Assembly (NCBI GenBank): GCA_042096455.1
Contig: JBELLU010000009.1
Span: 1 to 42,653, forward strand
Source: UBA7445 sp042096455
GTDB lineage: Bacteria; Verrucomicrobiota; Verrucomicrobiia; Opitutales; Coraliomargaritaceae
DNA length: 42,653 nucleotides
Direction: 5' to 3'
The notes under the pieces are model-generated. The model saw only the letters and a list, made by a program, of their open reading frames with translations. It made no database searches and was not told the DNA's origin. A program made the position numbers and the translations under genes. Below, piece by piece: positions 15,735-32,433 of the stretch; the first letter of the stretch is position 1; each line of letters begins with the position of its first letter.

Positions 15735-17885
15735 TTAATGGAAAGACCCGTGCAGGGTGCTCTCCTGGATTGACTTTAGAATGTTGGGAGGAACTTCCTC
15801 GAAGGACTTGGGTTCCATGCTGAAGGACGCCCTACCCTTGCTGAGGGAACGGACGATGGTGGAATAGCCGAACATCTCGGAGAGGGGGACGGCGGCGGAG
15901 AAAGTGGCGAACTGGCCCTTGTTGGCGATATTCTGGATTTGGCCCCGGCGGCGGTTGAGGTCGCCGAGGATATCGCCCTGATATTCTTCGGGCGTTTCGA
16001 TTTCAACAGCCATGACGGGTTCCAGCAGAACGGGACTGGCTTGCTCCATGGCGTGACGAAAGGCAAAGAGGCCTGCCATTTTAAATGCCATCTCCGAGGA
16101 GTCGACTTCGTGAAAGGAACCGTCGTAAAGGGTGGCTTTAAAATCGACCACCGGATAACCGGCGAGCACACCGTTGCAGGCAGCCTCGCGAATACCGTCC
16201 AGAGTGGGCTTGATGAATTCTTTGGGAATGACACCACCGACGGTCTTGTCTTCCACTGCAATGCCCTGCCCTCTTTCGAGCGGCTCGATTTTGATGCGGG
16301 CGTGTCCGTATTGTCCCTTGCCGCCGCTTTGACGGATGAATTTGCCCTCGCCTTCCGCAGCAATACCGAAGGCTTCGCGGTAGGCGATTTGCGGACGACC
16401 GGCAGCGGCGCCGACCTTGAATTCACGAAAGAGACGATCTTTGATGATTTCGAGGTGCAACTCCCCCATTCCGGCAATCAAGGTCTGCCCGGTTTCCTCA
16501 TCGGTACTGACCACGAAAGTGGGATCCTCTTCTGCAAGACGTTGCAGCCCCAGCGCCATTTTTTCCTGATCGGCAGAGGTCTTGGGCTCGATCGACATGG
16601 AAATAACGGGTTCCGGGAACGTGGGCGGTTCGAGCCGCACATCGTAGCCTTTGGTGCTCAGGGTATCACCCGTAATGACATCGCGGGCGCCGACAAGGGC
16701 GCAGATGTCACCGGAATACGCCGCATCAATATCGTCGCGGGCATCCGCTTTCATGACGAGCAGGCGGGAGATGCGCTCGGTTTTGCCGGTGCGGGCGTTG
16801 AAGAGGGTGCTGCCTTTTGTCAAGGAACCGGAGTAAATGCGGAAAAAGACGAGCTTGCCGACGAATGGGTCGTTCATGAGCTTGAAGGCGAGGCCCGCGA
16901 CTTTGGCGTTGTCGTCCGGCGCAACTTCAAGGGCGCGGCCCTTGCTGTCTTCGCCCTTCATCGGCGGCAGGTCCAGGGGCGCAGGCAGGTAGTTGACGAC
17001 CGATTCAAGGACGGACTGCACTCCCTTGTTCTTAAAGGCGCTTCCGGGAATGACGGCGCAGAATTCAAGTTTGGTGGTGGCACGGCGGATCGCGGCGCGA
17101 ATCGCATCTGCGGTCAGCTCCCCTCCCCCAAGGTAAAGATCGGCGAGTTCATCGTCACAGTCGGCGAGTGCCTCGATGAGTGCTTCCCGCGCAGCGGCGG
17201 CCTCCTCCTGATACTCGGCTGGAATTTTCCCGGTTTGGTAAGTCATTCCGCTGGCGTCAGTGGAATCGTAGAGATGCGCCTGCATGGACGCCAGATCGAT
17301 GAGACCGATAAAGTCTTCCTCGGCACCAATTGGGATAAAGATGGGTTGAGCCTTGGCACCGAGGCGCTCACGCATGGAGGTAACGGCCGCCGGGAAATCT
17401 GCCCCGGTGCGATCCATTTTGTTGATAAAGGCGATCCGGGGCACCGCGTATTTATTCATTTGCCGCCAGACGGTCTCGGACTGGGGCTGAACTCCGGCAA
17501 CCGCGCAAAAGACCGCGACCGCACCGTCCAGGACACGCAGGGAACGCTCGACCTCCGCGGTAAAATCGACGTGGCCGGGGGTATCGATGATATTGATTTG
17601 CTGGGTGATCCCGGCGTAGGGGCCTTCTTTATTGGTCCAGTTACAGGAAATCGCAGCGGAGGTAATGGTGATGCCGCGTTCGCGCTCCTGCTCCATCCAG
17701 TCGGTGACAGCGCTGCCCTCGTGGACCTCGCCCATTTTGTGGACGACGCCTGCGTAGAAGAGGATTCTTTCCGTCGTAGTCGTTTTGCCTGCATCGATAT
17801 GCGCCGCAATACCGATATTGCGCGTATGCTCCAGGGGAAACTTACGCTTCGGTGAATTGAGGGATGCTGTAGCTGCTGCTGACAT
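15735..17885 (-). CDS. fusA: elongation factor G
   Basis: Translocation GTPase. The start at 17885 (MSAAATASLNSP) gives 716 aa. The in-frame upstream extension to 18140 overlaps rpsG and has no family similarity. G motifs: AHIDAGKT (residues 28-35), DTPGHVDF and NKMDR. Domains II-V are complete, including domain IV with SGGKGQYGHARIKIEP. No Shine-Dalgarno sequence is seen upstream (a run of T). It is part of rpsL-rpsG-fusA. Confidence 0.98.
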   Translation of the reverse strand: MSAAATASLNSPKRKFPLEHTRNIGIAAHIDAGKTTTTERILFYAGVVHKMGEVHEGSAVTDWMEQERERGITITSAAISCNWTNKEGPYAGITQQINIIDTPGHVDFTAEVERSLRVLDGAVAVFCAVAGVQPQSETVWRQMNKYAVPRIAFINKMDRTGADFPAAVTSMRERLGAKAQPIFIPIGAEEDFIGLIDLASMQAHLYDSTDASGMTYQTGKIPAEYQEEAAAAREALIEALADCDDELADLYLGGGELTADAIRAAIRRATTKLEFCAVIPGSAFKNKGVQSVLESVVNYLPAPLDLPPMKGEDSKGRALEVAPDDNAKVAGLAFKLMNDPFVGKLVFFRIYSGSLTKGSTLFNARTGKTERISRLLVMKADARDDIDAAYSGDICALVGARDVITGDTLSTKGYDVRLEPPTFPEPVISMSIEPKTSADQEKMALGLQRLAEEDPTFVVSTDEETGQTLIAGMGELHLEIIKDRLFREFKVGAAAGRPQIAYREAFGIAAEGEGKFIRQSGGKGQYGHARIKIEPLERGQGIAVEDKTVGGVIPKEFIKPTLDGIREAACNGVLAGYPVVDFKATLYDGSFHEVDSSEMAFKMAGLFAFRHAMEQASPVLLEPVMAVEIETPEEYQGDILGDLNRRRGQIQNIANKGQFATFSAAVPLSEMFGYSTIVRSLSKGRASFSMEPKSFEEVPPNILKSIQESTLHGSFH

Positions 17886-17946
17886 AAAAAAACGATACGA
17901 CTGGAAAAGAACAAGGGGGTGGCAAGGGGCGGCTGAGCCGCGGTGC

Positions 17947-18420
17947 TTACCAGCGCAAATGCGCGAAGGCACGGTTGGCTTGAGCCATGCGGTGCATTTC
18001 TTCTTTTTTCTTAACGACGGCGCCAGTGTTGTTGTAGGCGTCGACGATTTCATCGGCGAGGGCTTCAGCCATGGGAACGCCTTTGCGTTTGCGGGCTGAG
18101 GCAACCATCCAACGGAAAGCGAGGCTTTGTTGGCGCTCAAAAGAAACTTCTACGGGAACTTGATAGGTGGCACCCCCGACGCGGCGGCTCTTGACTTCGA
18201 GCTTCGGGCGGGTGTTTTCGAGAGCACCCATCACAAGGTCGACGGGATCACCCTTTTCAAGTTTTTCACTGACCTTCTGGAAAGCAGTGTAGACGATGCG
18301 CTGCGCGAGGGTGCGCTTGCCGCGTTCCATGATCATGTTGACCAGAGTGGTCACAAGAGTGCTGTTGTAGCGGGGATCCGGAATGACGGGACGTTTAACG
18401 GCTTGGCGACGACGTGACAT
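17947..18420 (-). CDS. rpsG: 30S ribosomal protein S7
   Basis: Primary 16S rRNA binder that nucleates the 30S head; in E. coli the str-operon repressor. The 157-aa sequence begins MSRRRQAVKRPVIPDPRYNS and includes SRRVGGATYQVPVEV and MAEALADEIVDAYNNTGAVV, diagnostic. It sits 46 bp after rpsL and 61 bp before fusA. Confidence 0.98.
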   Translation of the reverse strand: MSRRRQAVKRPVIPDPRYNSTLVTTLVNMIMERGKRTLAQRIVYTAFQKVSEKLEKGDPVDLVMGALENTRPKLEVKSRRVGGATYQVPVEVSFERQQSLAFRWMVASARKRKGVPMAEALADEIVDAYNNTGAVVKKKEEMHRMAQANRAFAHLRW

Positions 18421-18466
18421 AATTCAATGATTCAAAAATTGTTTATAAATGGGCGACCGGTCGTGT

Positions 18467-18841
18467 TTATTCCTTGGGCTTCTTAACGCCATACTTGGAA
18501 CGGCTGCGGCGGCGCTTTTCAACTCCCTGGCAGTCAAGGGTGCCACGCACGATGTGGTAACGAACACCGGGAAGGTCCTTTACACGACCACCACGTACCA
18601 GGACGATACTGTGTTCCTGCAGATTGTGTCCTTCGTCGGGAATGTAGGCGATGACTTCAATACCGGTGGTGAGGCGCACCTTCGCAACTTTACGGATCGC
18701 GGAGTTCGGCTTCTTGGGTGTACGGGTCATGACCTGCACACAGACGCCGCGGCGGAAGGGATTGTTTTTAAGCGCACGCGACTTGGACTGGGCTTTTTGC
18801 ACAGCGCGCGGATTGCGGACAAGTTGGTTAATGGTAGGCAT
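18467..18841 (-). CDS. rpsL: 30S ribosomal protein S12
   Basis: Decoding-centre protein, 124 aa. It has MPTINQLVRNPR at the start, the region around NPFRRGVCVQVMTRTPKKPN with the Lys equivalent to streptomycin-resistance position 43, and the later loop containing LVRGGRVKDLPGVRYHIVRG. The residues at both common resistance sites look wild-type (KKPNSA; GRVKDLPG). It is the first gene of the str segment and is preceded by a terminator and a candidate promoter. Confidence 0.98.
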   Translation of the reverse strand: MPTINQLVRNPRAVQKAQSKSRALKNNPFRRGVCVQVMTRTPKKPNSAIRKVAKVRLTTGIEVIAYIPDEGHNLQEHSIVLVRGGRVKDLPGVRYHIVRGTLDCQGVEKRRRSRSKYGVKKPKE

Positions 18842-18876
18842 TAAAATTCAGACGCTAGAATTAGAGAAAGATGGCG

Positions 18877-18904
18877 AAAGTAGCTCCTTCCCTGCACCGT
18901 GCAA
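18877..18904 (-). promoter_or_regulatory. candidate promoter for the rpsL-to-rplQ unit
   Basis: On the minus strand TTGCAC (18899-18904) is followed after 16 bases by TACTTT (18877-18882), 36 bp before the rpsL ATG and just downstream of the terminator at 18949-18987. The upstream region contains A/T-rich runs that could act as an UP element. The placement is sensible but the hexamers are only moderate matches. Confidence 0.4.
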
Positions 18905-18948
18905 GGATTTTATTGTAATTTTTTTAGCTTTGTTGGGCTTAATTTGGG

Positions 18949-18987
18949 CAAAAAGTGGCCGCTCCCCCACAAATGGAAGAGCGGCCG
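18949..18987 (-). terminator. intrinsic terminator after the TonB-domain gene
   Basis: Perfect 8-bp stem GGCCGCTC/GAGCGGCC (18957-18964 with 18979-18986), followed on the minus strand by ACTTTTTGCCC. It lies 60-100 bp past the stop of the TonB-domain gene and ahead of the rpsL promoter candidate, so it separates the two units. Confidence 0.75.
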
Positions 18988-19048
18988 GTTCATTTTCTAT
19001 TTTAGTTCAGGTGGATTTTGCGGCTTCCCGCAACATCCGGTTTTCAGT

Positions 19049-19396
19049 TTAACGCATCGCAACTTGGCTGTCCGCTGGTACTACCCTAAAGGGCACGAGA
19101 ACAAGGGACCGCACTGCTTTGCCATTGCGAACCGCCGGAGCGAAGCGCCATTGCTTCACTACTTCGGCCACGGATTCGGCGAAGCGAGGGGTGTTGTTAT
19201 ACCCAACTTTCACGTTTTCGATGCTGCCCTGCTCACTGACTGTGAGTAGAGCGGTGACAACCGTGCCCACTGCGGCATCCCCGGCATGGGGTGCTACGGC
19301 GTCTACCAATTCAGGCCTTGAGCCTGCTTGGTTCGCCTGTGCGGTTAAGGACACGAGTGTTGTCAACAGAGCTACGATGATAGCTTGTGTTTTCAT
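19049..19396 (-). CDS. small secreted protein with a TonB C-terminal-type domain
   Basis: 115 aa with an N-terminal Sec signal peptide (MKTQAIIVALLTTLVSLTAQA, residues 1-21, cleavage after AQA likely). The mature ~95 residues resemble the TonB C-terminal fold: GTVVTALLTVSEQGSIENVK, then a helix ending in VVKQWRFAPAVRNGKAVRSL and a final VPFRVV strand. There is no transmembrane anchor or proline-rich spacer, so it cannot be a classical TonB; many short periplasmic proteins of this type have no assigned role. It is flanked by terminators on both sides, so it is probably its own unit lodged between rpoC and rpsL. Confidence 0.8.
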   Translation of the reverse strand: MKTQAIIVALLTTLVSLTAQANQAGSRPELVDAVAPHAGDAAVGTVVTALLTVSEQGSIENVKVGYNNTPRFAESVAEVVKQWRFAPAVRNGKAVRSLVLVPFRVVPADSQVAMR

Positions 19397-19524
19397 TTTC
19401 AGTTTTTCTTCTTGATATGAACGACCGGAATTGGACGCTCAAATTAGGTTTGAGATAACTGGAAATTTTCAAAGATCTGAAGGAGACGATAGACGAATGC
19501 TCCGCTCTTTCAATCCAATAAAAA

Positions 19525-19554
19525 CAAAAAGCCCCCCGAAACCGGAGGGCTTTG
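19525..19554 (-). terminator. intrinsic terminator of the rpoBC operon
   Basis: On the minus strand AAAGCCCTCCG, loop TTTC, CGGGGGGCTTTTT: a GC-rich stem of about 10 bp flanked by A and T runs, 22-51 bp after the rpoC stop codon. This is a textbook Rho-independent terminator. Confidence 0.88.
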
Positions 19555-19575
19555 TAATTGAAGGAGTGAGTCGAA

Positions 19576-23826
<4,251 letters not shown>

Positions 23827-23865
23827 ATGTGTAACTTTCTTTTTAAAATTAACCGTTAATAAGGC

Positions 23866-27660
<3,795 letters not shown>

Positions 27661-27730
27661 GACTGAGGTGCGGGATGGCGGTGAGATGGAGGGAGGGTGA
27701 AATGACTTGGTTGCCACGGAGGTGGCGGGA

Positions 27731-27779
27731 ATGAAAAACAGCTAGGCGAGGCCCGCCCGAAAAGGGGCGAGCTCGCCTA
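27731..27779 (-). terminator. attenuator-like hairpin between rplL and rpoB
   Basis: Outer stem TAGGCGAG/CTCGCCTA (27743-27750 with 27772-27779) with an inner CGCCC/GGGCG pairing, followed on the minus strand by CTGTTTTTCATT. The position matches the partial terminator known between rplL and rpoB in E. coli, which sets the ribosomal-protein to polymerase ratio. The sequence supports a hairpin plus T run; partial read-through is inferred from the lack of another clear rpoB promoter. Confidence 0.65.
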
Positions 27780-27821
27780 ACCATGTAAATGTGACTGTAG
27801 TACGTATAATCGTGATACGAG

Positions 27822-28208
27822 TTACTTAAGTTCTGCTTTCGCGCCGGCGGCTTCGAGCTTCTTCTTGATTTCTTCAGCTTCGTCCTTGGCGGCTCCTTCC
27901 TTAACGGGCTTGGGAGCGCTTTCGACCAGTTCCTTGGCTTCTTTGAGGCCGAGACCGGTGAGGGCGCGGACTTCTTTAATGACGGCAATCTTGTTGCCAC
28001 CGGCTTCGGTGAGGATGACATCGAACTCATCCTTTTCCTCGGCTGCGGGGGCATCACCACCGGCGGGGGCACCTGCAGCTGCAACCGCAACCGGAGCAGC
28101 GGCGCTCACGCCCCATTTTTCTTCGAGTTCTTTAACGAGCTCGGAAACCTCGAGAACGGACTGACTGCTGAGCCATTCGACGACTTGATCTTTAGTGATA
28201 TCTGACAT
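27822..28208 (-). CDS. rplL: 50S ribosomal protein L7/L12
   Basis: Stalk protein that recruits translational GTPases, 128 aa. It has an N-terminal dimerisation domain, an Ala/Gly hinge (AAAGAPAGGDAPAAEE) and the C-terminal KIAVIKEVRALTGLGLKEAK factor-binding motif. An AAAGGT ribosome binding site lies 9 bases upstream, in line with its need for higher synthesis (four or more copies per ribosome). Confidence 0.98.
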   Translation of the reverse strand: MSDITKDQVVEWLSSQSVLEVSELVKELEEKWGVSAAAPVAVAAAGAPAGGDAPAAEEKDEFDVILTEAGGNKIAVIKEVRALTGLGLKEAKELVESAPKPVKEGAAKDEAEEIKKKLEAAGAKAELK

Positions 28209-28301
28209 GTTGTTTTACCTTTCAATTAGCTAGCGTTCCGACTGGAACATTTAAGAGGCAGGCCTCCTAGCTGGATTATATGTATTGGTTTGTTTTGTTG
28301 T

Positions 28302-28817
28302 TTAGCCGTTTTCCTCGCGGACTTTGGCTTGAAGTACATTGACGACGCCTTGCGGCACGGCGTTGAGGACGCGTACCAGACCAGTACCGGGTTGCGTGAG
28401 CAAACCGAGGAGCTGGGCGCGTAGCGATTCGAGGCCCGGCAGCTTGGCGAGGGCTTCGATTTGAGCGGCATCGAGGGTCTTGTTGTCGAGAATCCCGACC
28501 TTCACCTCGACCTTTTCCTTGGCCTTGAAGAACTTGCCCAGTGCCTTGGCGACACCCGAGGGGTTGTTACCGCCGATGATGATGGCAGTGGGGCCAGTCA
28601 AATGTTCGCTGACGTCCGGCAATTCCTTGGCCTGTGCAGCGACATTAAAGATGGTGTTCTTGACCACGTGGAACTCGGCGTCGTGCTCGGCGAGCGAGGC
28701 GCGCAACTCCGCGATTTCATCGACGGTGATGCGCTCATAGTTGGCGAGATATACGTAGTCGGATTTTGCGAGGTGTGTACTGACCTCTTCGACGAGATAT
28801 TGTTTTTCCGGTCTCAT
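28302..28817 (-). CDS. rplJ: 50S ribosomal protein L10
   Basis: Stalk base that carries L7/L12 dimers, 171 aa. It begins MRPEKQYLVEEVSTHLAKSD and contains FHVVKNTIFNVAAQ and LTGPTAIIIGGNNPSGVAKAL, typical. A GAGGAA sequence ~9 bases upstream is a plausible ribosome binding site. It follows rplA by 17 bp. Confidence 0.97.
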   Translation of the reverse strand: MRPEKQYLVEEVSTHLAKSDYVYLANYERITVDEIAELRASLAEHDAEFHVVKNTIFNVAAQAKELPDVSEHLTGPTAIIIGGNNPSGVAKALGKFFKAKEKVEVKVGILDNKTLDAAQIEALAKLPGLESLRAQLLGLLTQPGTGLVRVLNAVPQGVVNVLQAKVREENG

Positions 28818-28834
28818 TTTTGGCAGTTCCTCGG

Positions 28835-29539
28835 TTAAATTTTGTTGTAGGACGCGGCGTCAACTGCGATCCCGGGACTCATGGTAGCGCTGATTGCGAG
28901 CGTCTTGATGAATTTACCGGTAGCGGACTTGGGCTTTGCCTCAACCAGCGAGCGAATCGCAGCTTCGGCATTCTCGGCAATTTTATCGGCTTCAAAGGAA
29001 CGCTTCCCAATGACGATCGCGACATTGGCGGTTTTATCCATTTTGTATTCCACGCGCCCGGCCTTGACCTCTTGAATCGCGGCGGGAATGTCATCGGTGA
29101 CGGTGCCGGATTTCGGGTTTGGCATGAGACCTCTGGGTCCCAGAACCCGAGCGACTTTACGAACGCTCTTCATCGCGCTGGTCGTTGCGATCGCGACGTC
29201 AAAATCGGTCCATCCACCGGTGACCTTTTCGATGAGGTCATCGAGTCCGGCTTCTTCCGCGCCTGCGGCGGTGGCTTCATCGGGATTTTCCGTGAATACA
29301 ATGACGCGGACAGACTTTCCGCTGCCGTGGGGCAGTTTCAAAGTACCGCGAACCATCTGATCACTCTTGCGGGGATCGACGGTGAGGTGGGCGTAAAGTT
29401 CAACGGTTTCGTCGAACTTCGCCTTGGGTAGTGTGTTGAGTAACGCAGACGCTTCGGCGACCGAGTAGGTCTTGGTCAGGTCGACCATTTCGGCGGCCTG
29501 ACGAAAGCGTTTGCTCCCCTTGATTTGCTGGGTTGGCAT
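28835..29539 (-). CDS. rplA: 50S ribosomal protein L1
   Basis: L1-stalk protein involved in E-site tRNA release and, in many bacteria, repressor of the L11 operon, 234 aa. The motif VARVLGPRGLMPNPKSGTVT is diagnostic, as is the start region KGSKRFRQAAEMVDL. It lies 32 bp after rplK. Confidence 0.98.
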   Translation of the reverse strand: MPTQQIKGSKRFRQAAEMVDLTKTYSVAEASALLNTLPKAKFDETVELYAHLTVDPRKSDQMVRGTLKLPHGSGKSVRVIVFTENPDEATAAGAEEAGLDDLIEKVTGGWTDFDVAIATTSAMKSVRKVARVLGPRGLMPNPKSGTVTDDIPAAIQEVKAGRVEYKMDKTANVAIVIGKRSFEADKIAENAEAAIRSLVEAKPKSATGKFIKTLAISATMSPGIAVDAASYNKI

Positions 29540-29571
29540 AATTTGTTTGGTTTGGTTGGTTAAAAAGTGGC

Positions 29572-29997
29572 TTAATCGACAACTTCGAGGCCCATCGAAC
29601 GGGCGGTGCCGGCGATAATGTGGAAGGCGGCGTCCTCGTCTTTGGCATTGAGATCATTTTTCTTGGTCTCGCAAATTTCCAGAACCTGTTTGCGGGTCAC
29701 GGTGCCGACTTTGTCGCGGTTGGGAACACCCGAACCCTTGGCAATCCCGGCTGCTTTCTTGAGCAGCACCGCCGCGGGGGGCGACTTGAGAATGAAGGTA
29801 AAGGAGCGGTCCGCATAAACCGTTATGACGGTCGGCAAAATCATACCGGCCTGATCCTTGGTCTTGGCGTTGAACTCTTTACAGAAGCCCATGATATTAA
29901 CGCCTTGCGCACCGAGGGCGGGACCTACGGGAGGCGCCGGATTGGCAGCACCGGCGGGCAATTGTAAACGGATTTCTCCTACGACTTTCTTAGACAT
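29572..29997 (-). CDS. rplK: 50S ribosomal protein L11
   Basis: GTPase-centre protein, 141 aa. It has the proline-rich LQLPAGAANPAPPVGPALGA N-terminal domain and the 23S rRNA-binding C-terminal domain ending in IIAGTARSMGLEVVD. Only 6 bp separate it from nusG. Confidence 0.98.
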   Translation of the reverse strand: MSKKVVGEIRLQLPAGAANPAPPVGPALGAQGVNIMGFCKEFNAKTKDQAGMILPTVITVYADRSFTFILKSPPAAVLLKKAAGIAKGSGVPNRDKVGTVTRKQVLEICETKKNDLNAKDEDAAFHIIAGTARSMGLEVVD

Positions 29998-30003
29998 GAG
30001 ATG

Positions 30004-30582
<579 letters not shown>

Positions 30583-30620
30583 TCGTTGTATTGAGGCGTG
30601 ATAAAAAGCAGGAGGACGCG

Positions 30621-30824
30621 CTAGCGCACCAGTTCAGTGAGTAGTTGCACGCCATTCATCAGAGAAAAATCTGTCAGCGCGATGAAGGTGCCCAACAAAG
30701 CGGTCGCCAAGAGCACCACAATCGTTGAATCGCGGAGCTCGGTTTTGGTCGGCCAGGCTGCCTTTTTAAGCTCGTTAAGGGTCTCTTTATAAAAGAGACG
30801 AATGCTGCTGAATGGATTTTTCAT
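30621..30824 (-). CDS. secE: preprotein translocase subunit SecE
   Basis: 67-aa single-span SecE that clamps SecY. The start at 30824 (MKNPFSSIRLF) was chosen because the in-frame ATG at 30860 lies inside tRNA-Trp. The conserved amphipathic ETLNELKKAAWPTKTELRDS segment precedes one transmembrane helix (VVLLATALLGTFIALTDF). It is encoded immediately after tRNA-Trp. Confidence 0.95.
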   Translation of the reverse strand: MKNPFSSIRLFYKETLNELKKAAWPTKTELRDSTIVVLLATALLGTFIALTDFSLMNGVQLLTELVR

Positions 30825-30830
30825 GTCTGG

Positions 30831-30909
<79 letters not shown>

Positions 30910-30935
30910 AATGAAAACTGAAGTGCAGTTAAAGA

Positions 30936-30970
30936 CAGTGAAGCCGAGAGCCCAACATAGAGCTCTCGGC
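30936..30970 (-). terminator. hairpin after tuf, possible partial terminator or processing site
   Basis: Perfect 9-bp stem GCCGAGAGC/GCTCTCGGC (30943-30951 with 30962-30970, 10-base loop), 26 bp past the tuf stop. The downstream T content is weak (TTCACTGTCTTT). It could lower read-through into tRNA-Trp/secE or protect the tuf mRNA 3' end after tRNA processing. Confidence 0.5.
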
Positions 30971-30996
30971 AGTCACCGTAAAGGTAAAAGAACGAT

Positions 30997-32187
30997 CTAT
31001 TTCTCAACCTCCGTGATACGGCCAGCACCAATGGTGCGACCACCTTCACGGATAGCGAAACGCTGTCCAGCTTCCATCGCGACGTTCTTGCCGAGTTCAA
31101 CCGTAACAGTCAGGTTGTCACCGGGCATGACCATCTCAACGCCTTCCGGAGTCTTGATGATACCTGTAACGTCGGCAGTGCCGAAGAAGAACTGCGGACG
31201 ATAGCCATCAAAGAAAGGAGTGTGGCGACCGCCTTCATCCTTACTGAGGACGTAAAGCTCGGCTTTGGCAGTGGTGTGCGGAGTGATCGATCCGGGCTTG
31301 GAAAGCACTTGACCGCGCTCGATGGAATCGCGTTCAACACCGCGGAGCAGAAGACCCACGTTGTCACCGGCCATACCCTGGTCGAGTTGCTTGCGGAACA
31401 TTTCAACACCGGTAACGGTTGTTTTAACAGTGTCTTTCATGCCGACGATTTCGATTTCTTCGCCGACCTTAACGATACCACGCTCGATACGACCGGTTGC
31501 AACGGTACCACGACCAGTGATGGAGAAGACGTCTTCAACCGACATAAGGAAAGGCTTGTCGGTTTCACGAGCCGGCTCAGCGATATCGGTGTCAATCGCG
31601 TTCATGAGATTACCGATTGCTTCCACACCTTCGGGCTTGCCGTCGAGGGCAGCGGTAGCGGAACCACGAACGATGGTGATGTCGTCGCCGGGGTATTCGT
31701 ATTTGGAAAGGAGGTCACGAACTTCCATTTCAACGAGCTCAAGGAGCTCTTCGTCGTCAAGAAGGTCAACTTTGTTCAACCATACAACGATAGTGGGAAC
31801 GCCGACCTGACGGGCAAGCAGAATGTGCTCGCGAGTCTGGGGCATCGGGCCGTCTGCAGCGGAAACCACGAGAATAGCGCCGTCCATTTGGGCCGCACCG
31901 GTGATCATGTTCTTAACGAAGTCCGCGTGACCCGGGCAGTCAACGTGCGCATAGTGACGGTTCTCGGTTTCGTATTCCACGTGAGCAACCGCAATTGTAA
32001 CGGTCTTGGTCTCGTCACGAACAGTACCGCCCTTGGCGATGTCAGCATAGGACTTGAACTGAGCGAGTCCTTTGTCTGCCTGCACCTTGAGGATAGCAGT
32101 TGTGGTGGTTGTCTTACCGTGGTCAATGTGACCGATGGTTCCGACATTAACGTGCGGTTTGGTTCTTTCGAATGTTTCCTTAGCCAT
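30997..32187 (-). CDS. tuf: elongation factor Tu
   Basis: GTPase that delivers aminoacyl-tRNA, 396 aa. G motifs: GHIDHGKT (residues 19-26), DCPGHADF, NKVD and GSATAAL in place of the usual GSALKAL. Domains II and III are complete, ending VGAGRITEV-type (here IGAGRITEVEK). It is flanked by tRNA-Thr upstream and tRNA-Trp downstream. It is the only tuf in the window; the fusA-rpsJ junction has none. Confidence 0.98.
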   Translation of the reverse strand: MAKETFERTKPHVNVGTIGHIDHGKTTTTTAILKVQADKGLAQFKSYADIAKGGTVRDETKTVTIAVAHVEYETENRHYAHVDCPGHADFVKNMITGAAQMDGAILVVSAADGPMPQTREHILLARQVGVPTIVVWLNKVDLLDDEELLELVEMEVRDLLSKYEYPGDDITIVRGSATAALDGKPEGVEAIGNLMNAIDTDIAEPARETDKPFLMSVEDVFSITGRGTVATGRIERGIVKVGEEIEIVGMKDTVKTTVTGVEMFRKQLDQGMAGDNVGLLLRGVERDSIERGQVLSKPGSITPHTTAKAELYVLSKDEGGRHTPFFDGYRPQFFFGTADVTGIIKTPEGVEMVMPGDNLTVTVELGKNVAMEAGQRFAIREGGRTIGAGRITEVEK

Positions 32188-32237
32188 GGTTGGAGTTGAT
32201 TAGTGTTGAGAAAAAATTGCCTTTCGGCGGTTTAGTT

Positions 32238-32315
<78 letters not shown>

Positions 32316-32387
32316 ACATCATAAGAAGAATATTTTTAAAGAGCCGACTTTCTATCTTGCCTCTAGGATTTAAAAAGAAAGTCCGCG

Positions 32388-32416
32388 AAAATGCGCTTCG
32401 CACATACCGCAGTCAA
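32388..32416 (-). promoter_or_regulatory. candidate promoter for tRNA-Thr/tuf unit
   Basis: On the minus strand TTGACT (32411-32416), 17-base spacer, CATTTT (32388-32393), about 70 bp upstream of the mature tRNA-Thr 5' end. The -35 is good and the -10 weak. This 118-bp spacer is where the whole right-to-left cluster must begin, because the permease gene ends at 32434. Confidence 0.35.
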
Positions 32417-32433
32417 CACTAATTTTAAAAAAA

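Noticed and set aside
15939..17855. 638-codon plus-strand open frame opposite fusA
   Set aside because: Shadow of codon bias in EF-G; no start signal or recognisable domain, and fusA is unambiguous.
17886..18140. N-terminal extension of fusA
   Set aside because: It overlaps rpsG in another frame and has no EF-G similarity; the ATG at 17885 gives normal length.
28209..28301. GAGGC/GCCTC dyad in the rplJ-rplL spacer as a regulatory RNA element
   Set aside because: The loop would be only two bases; no convincing alternative fold by eye.
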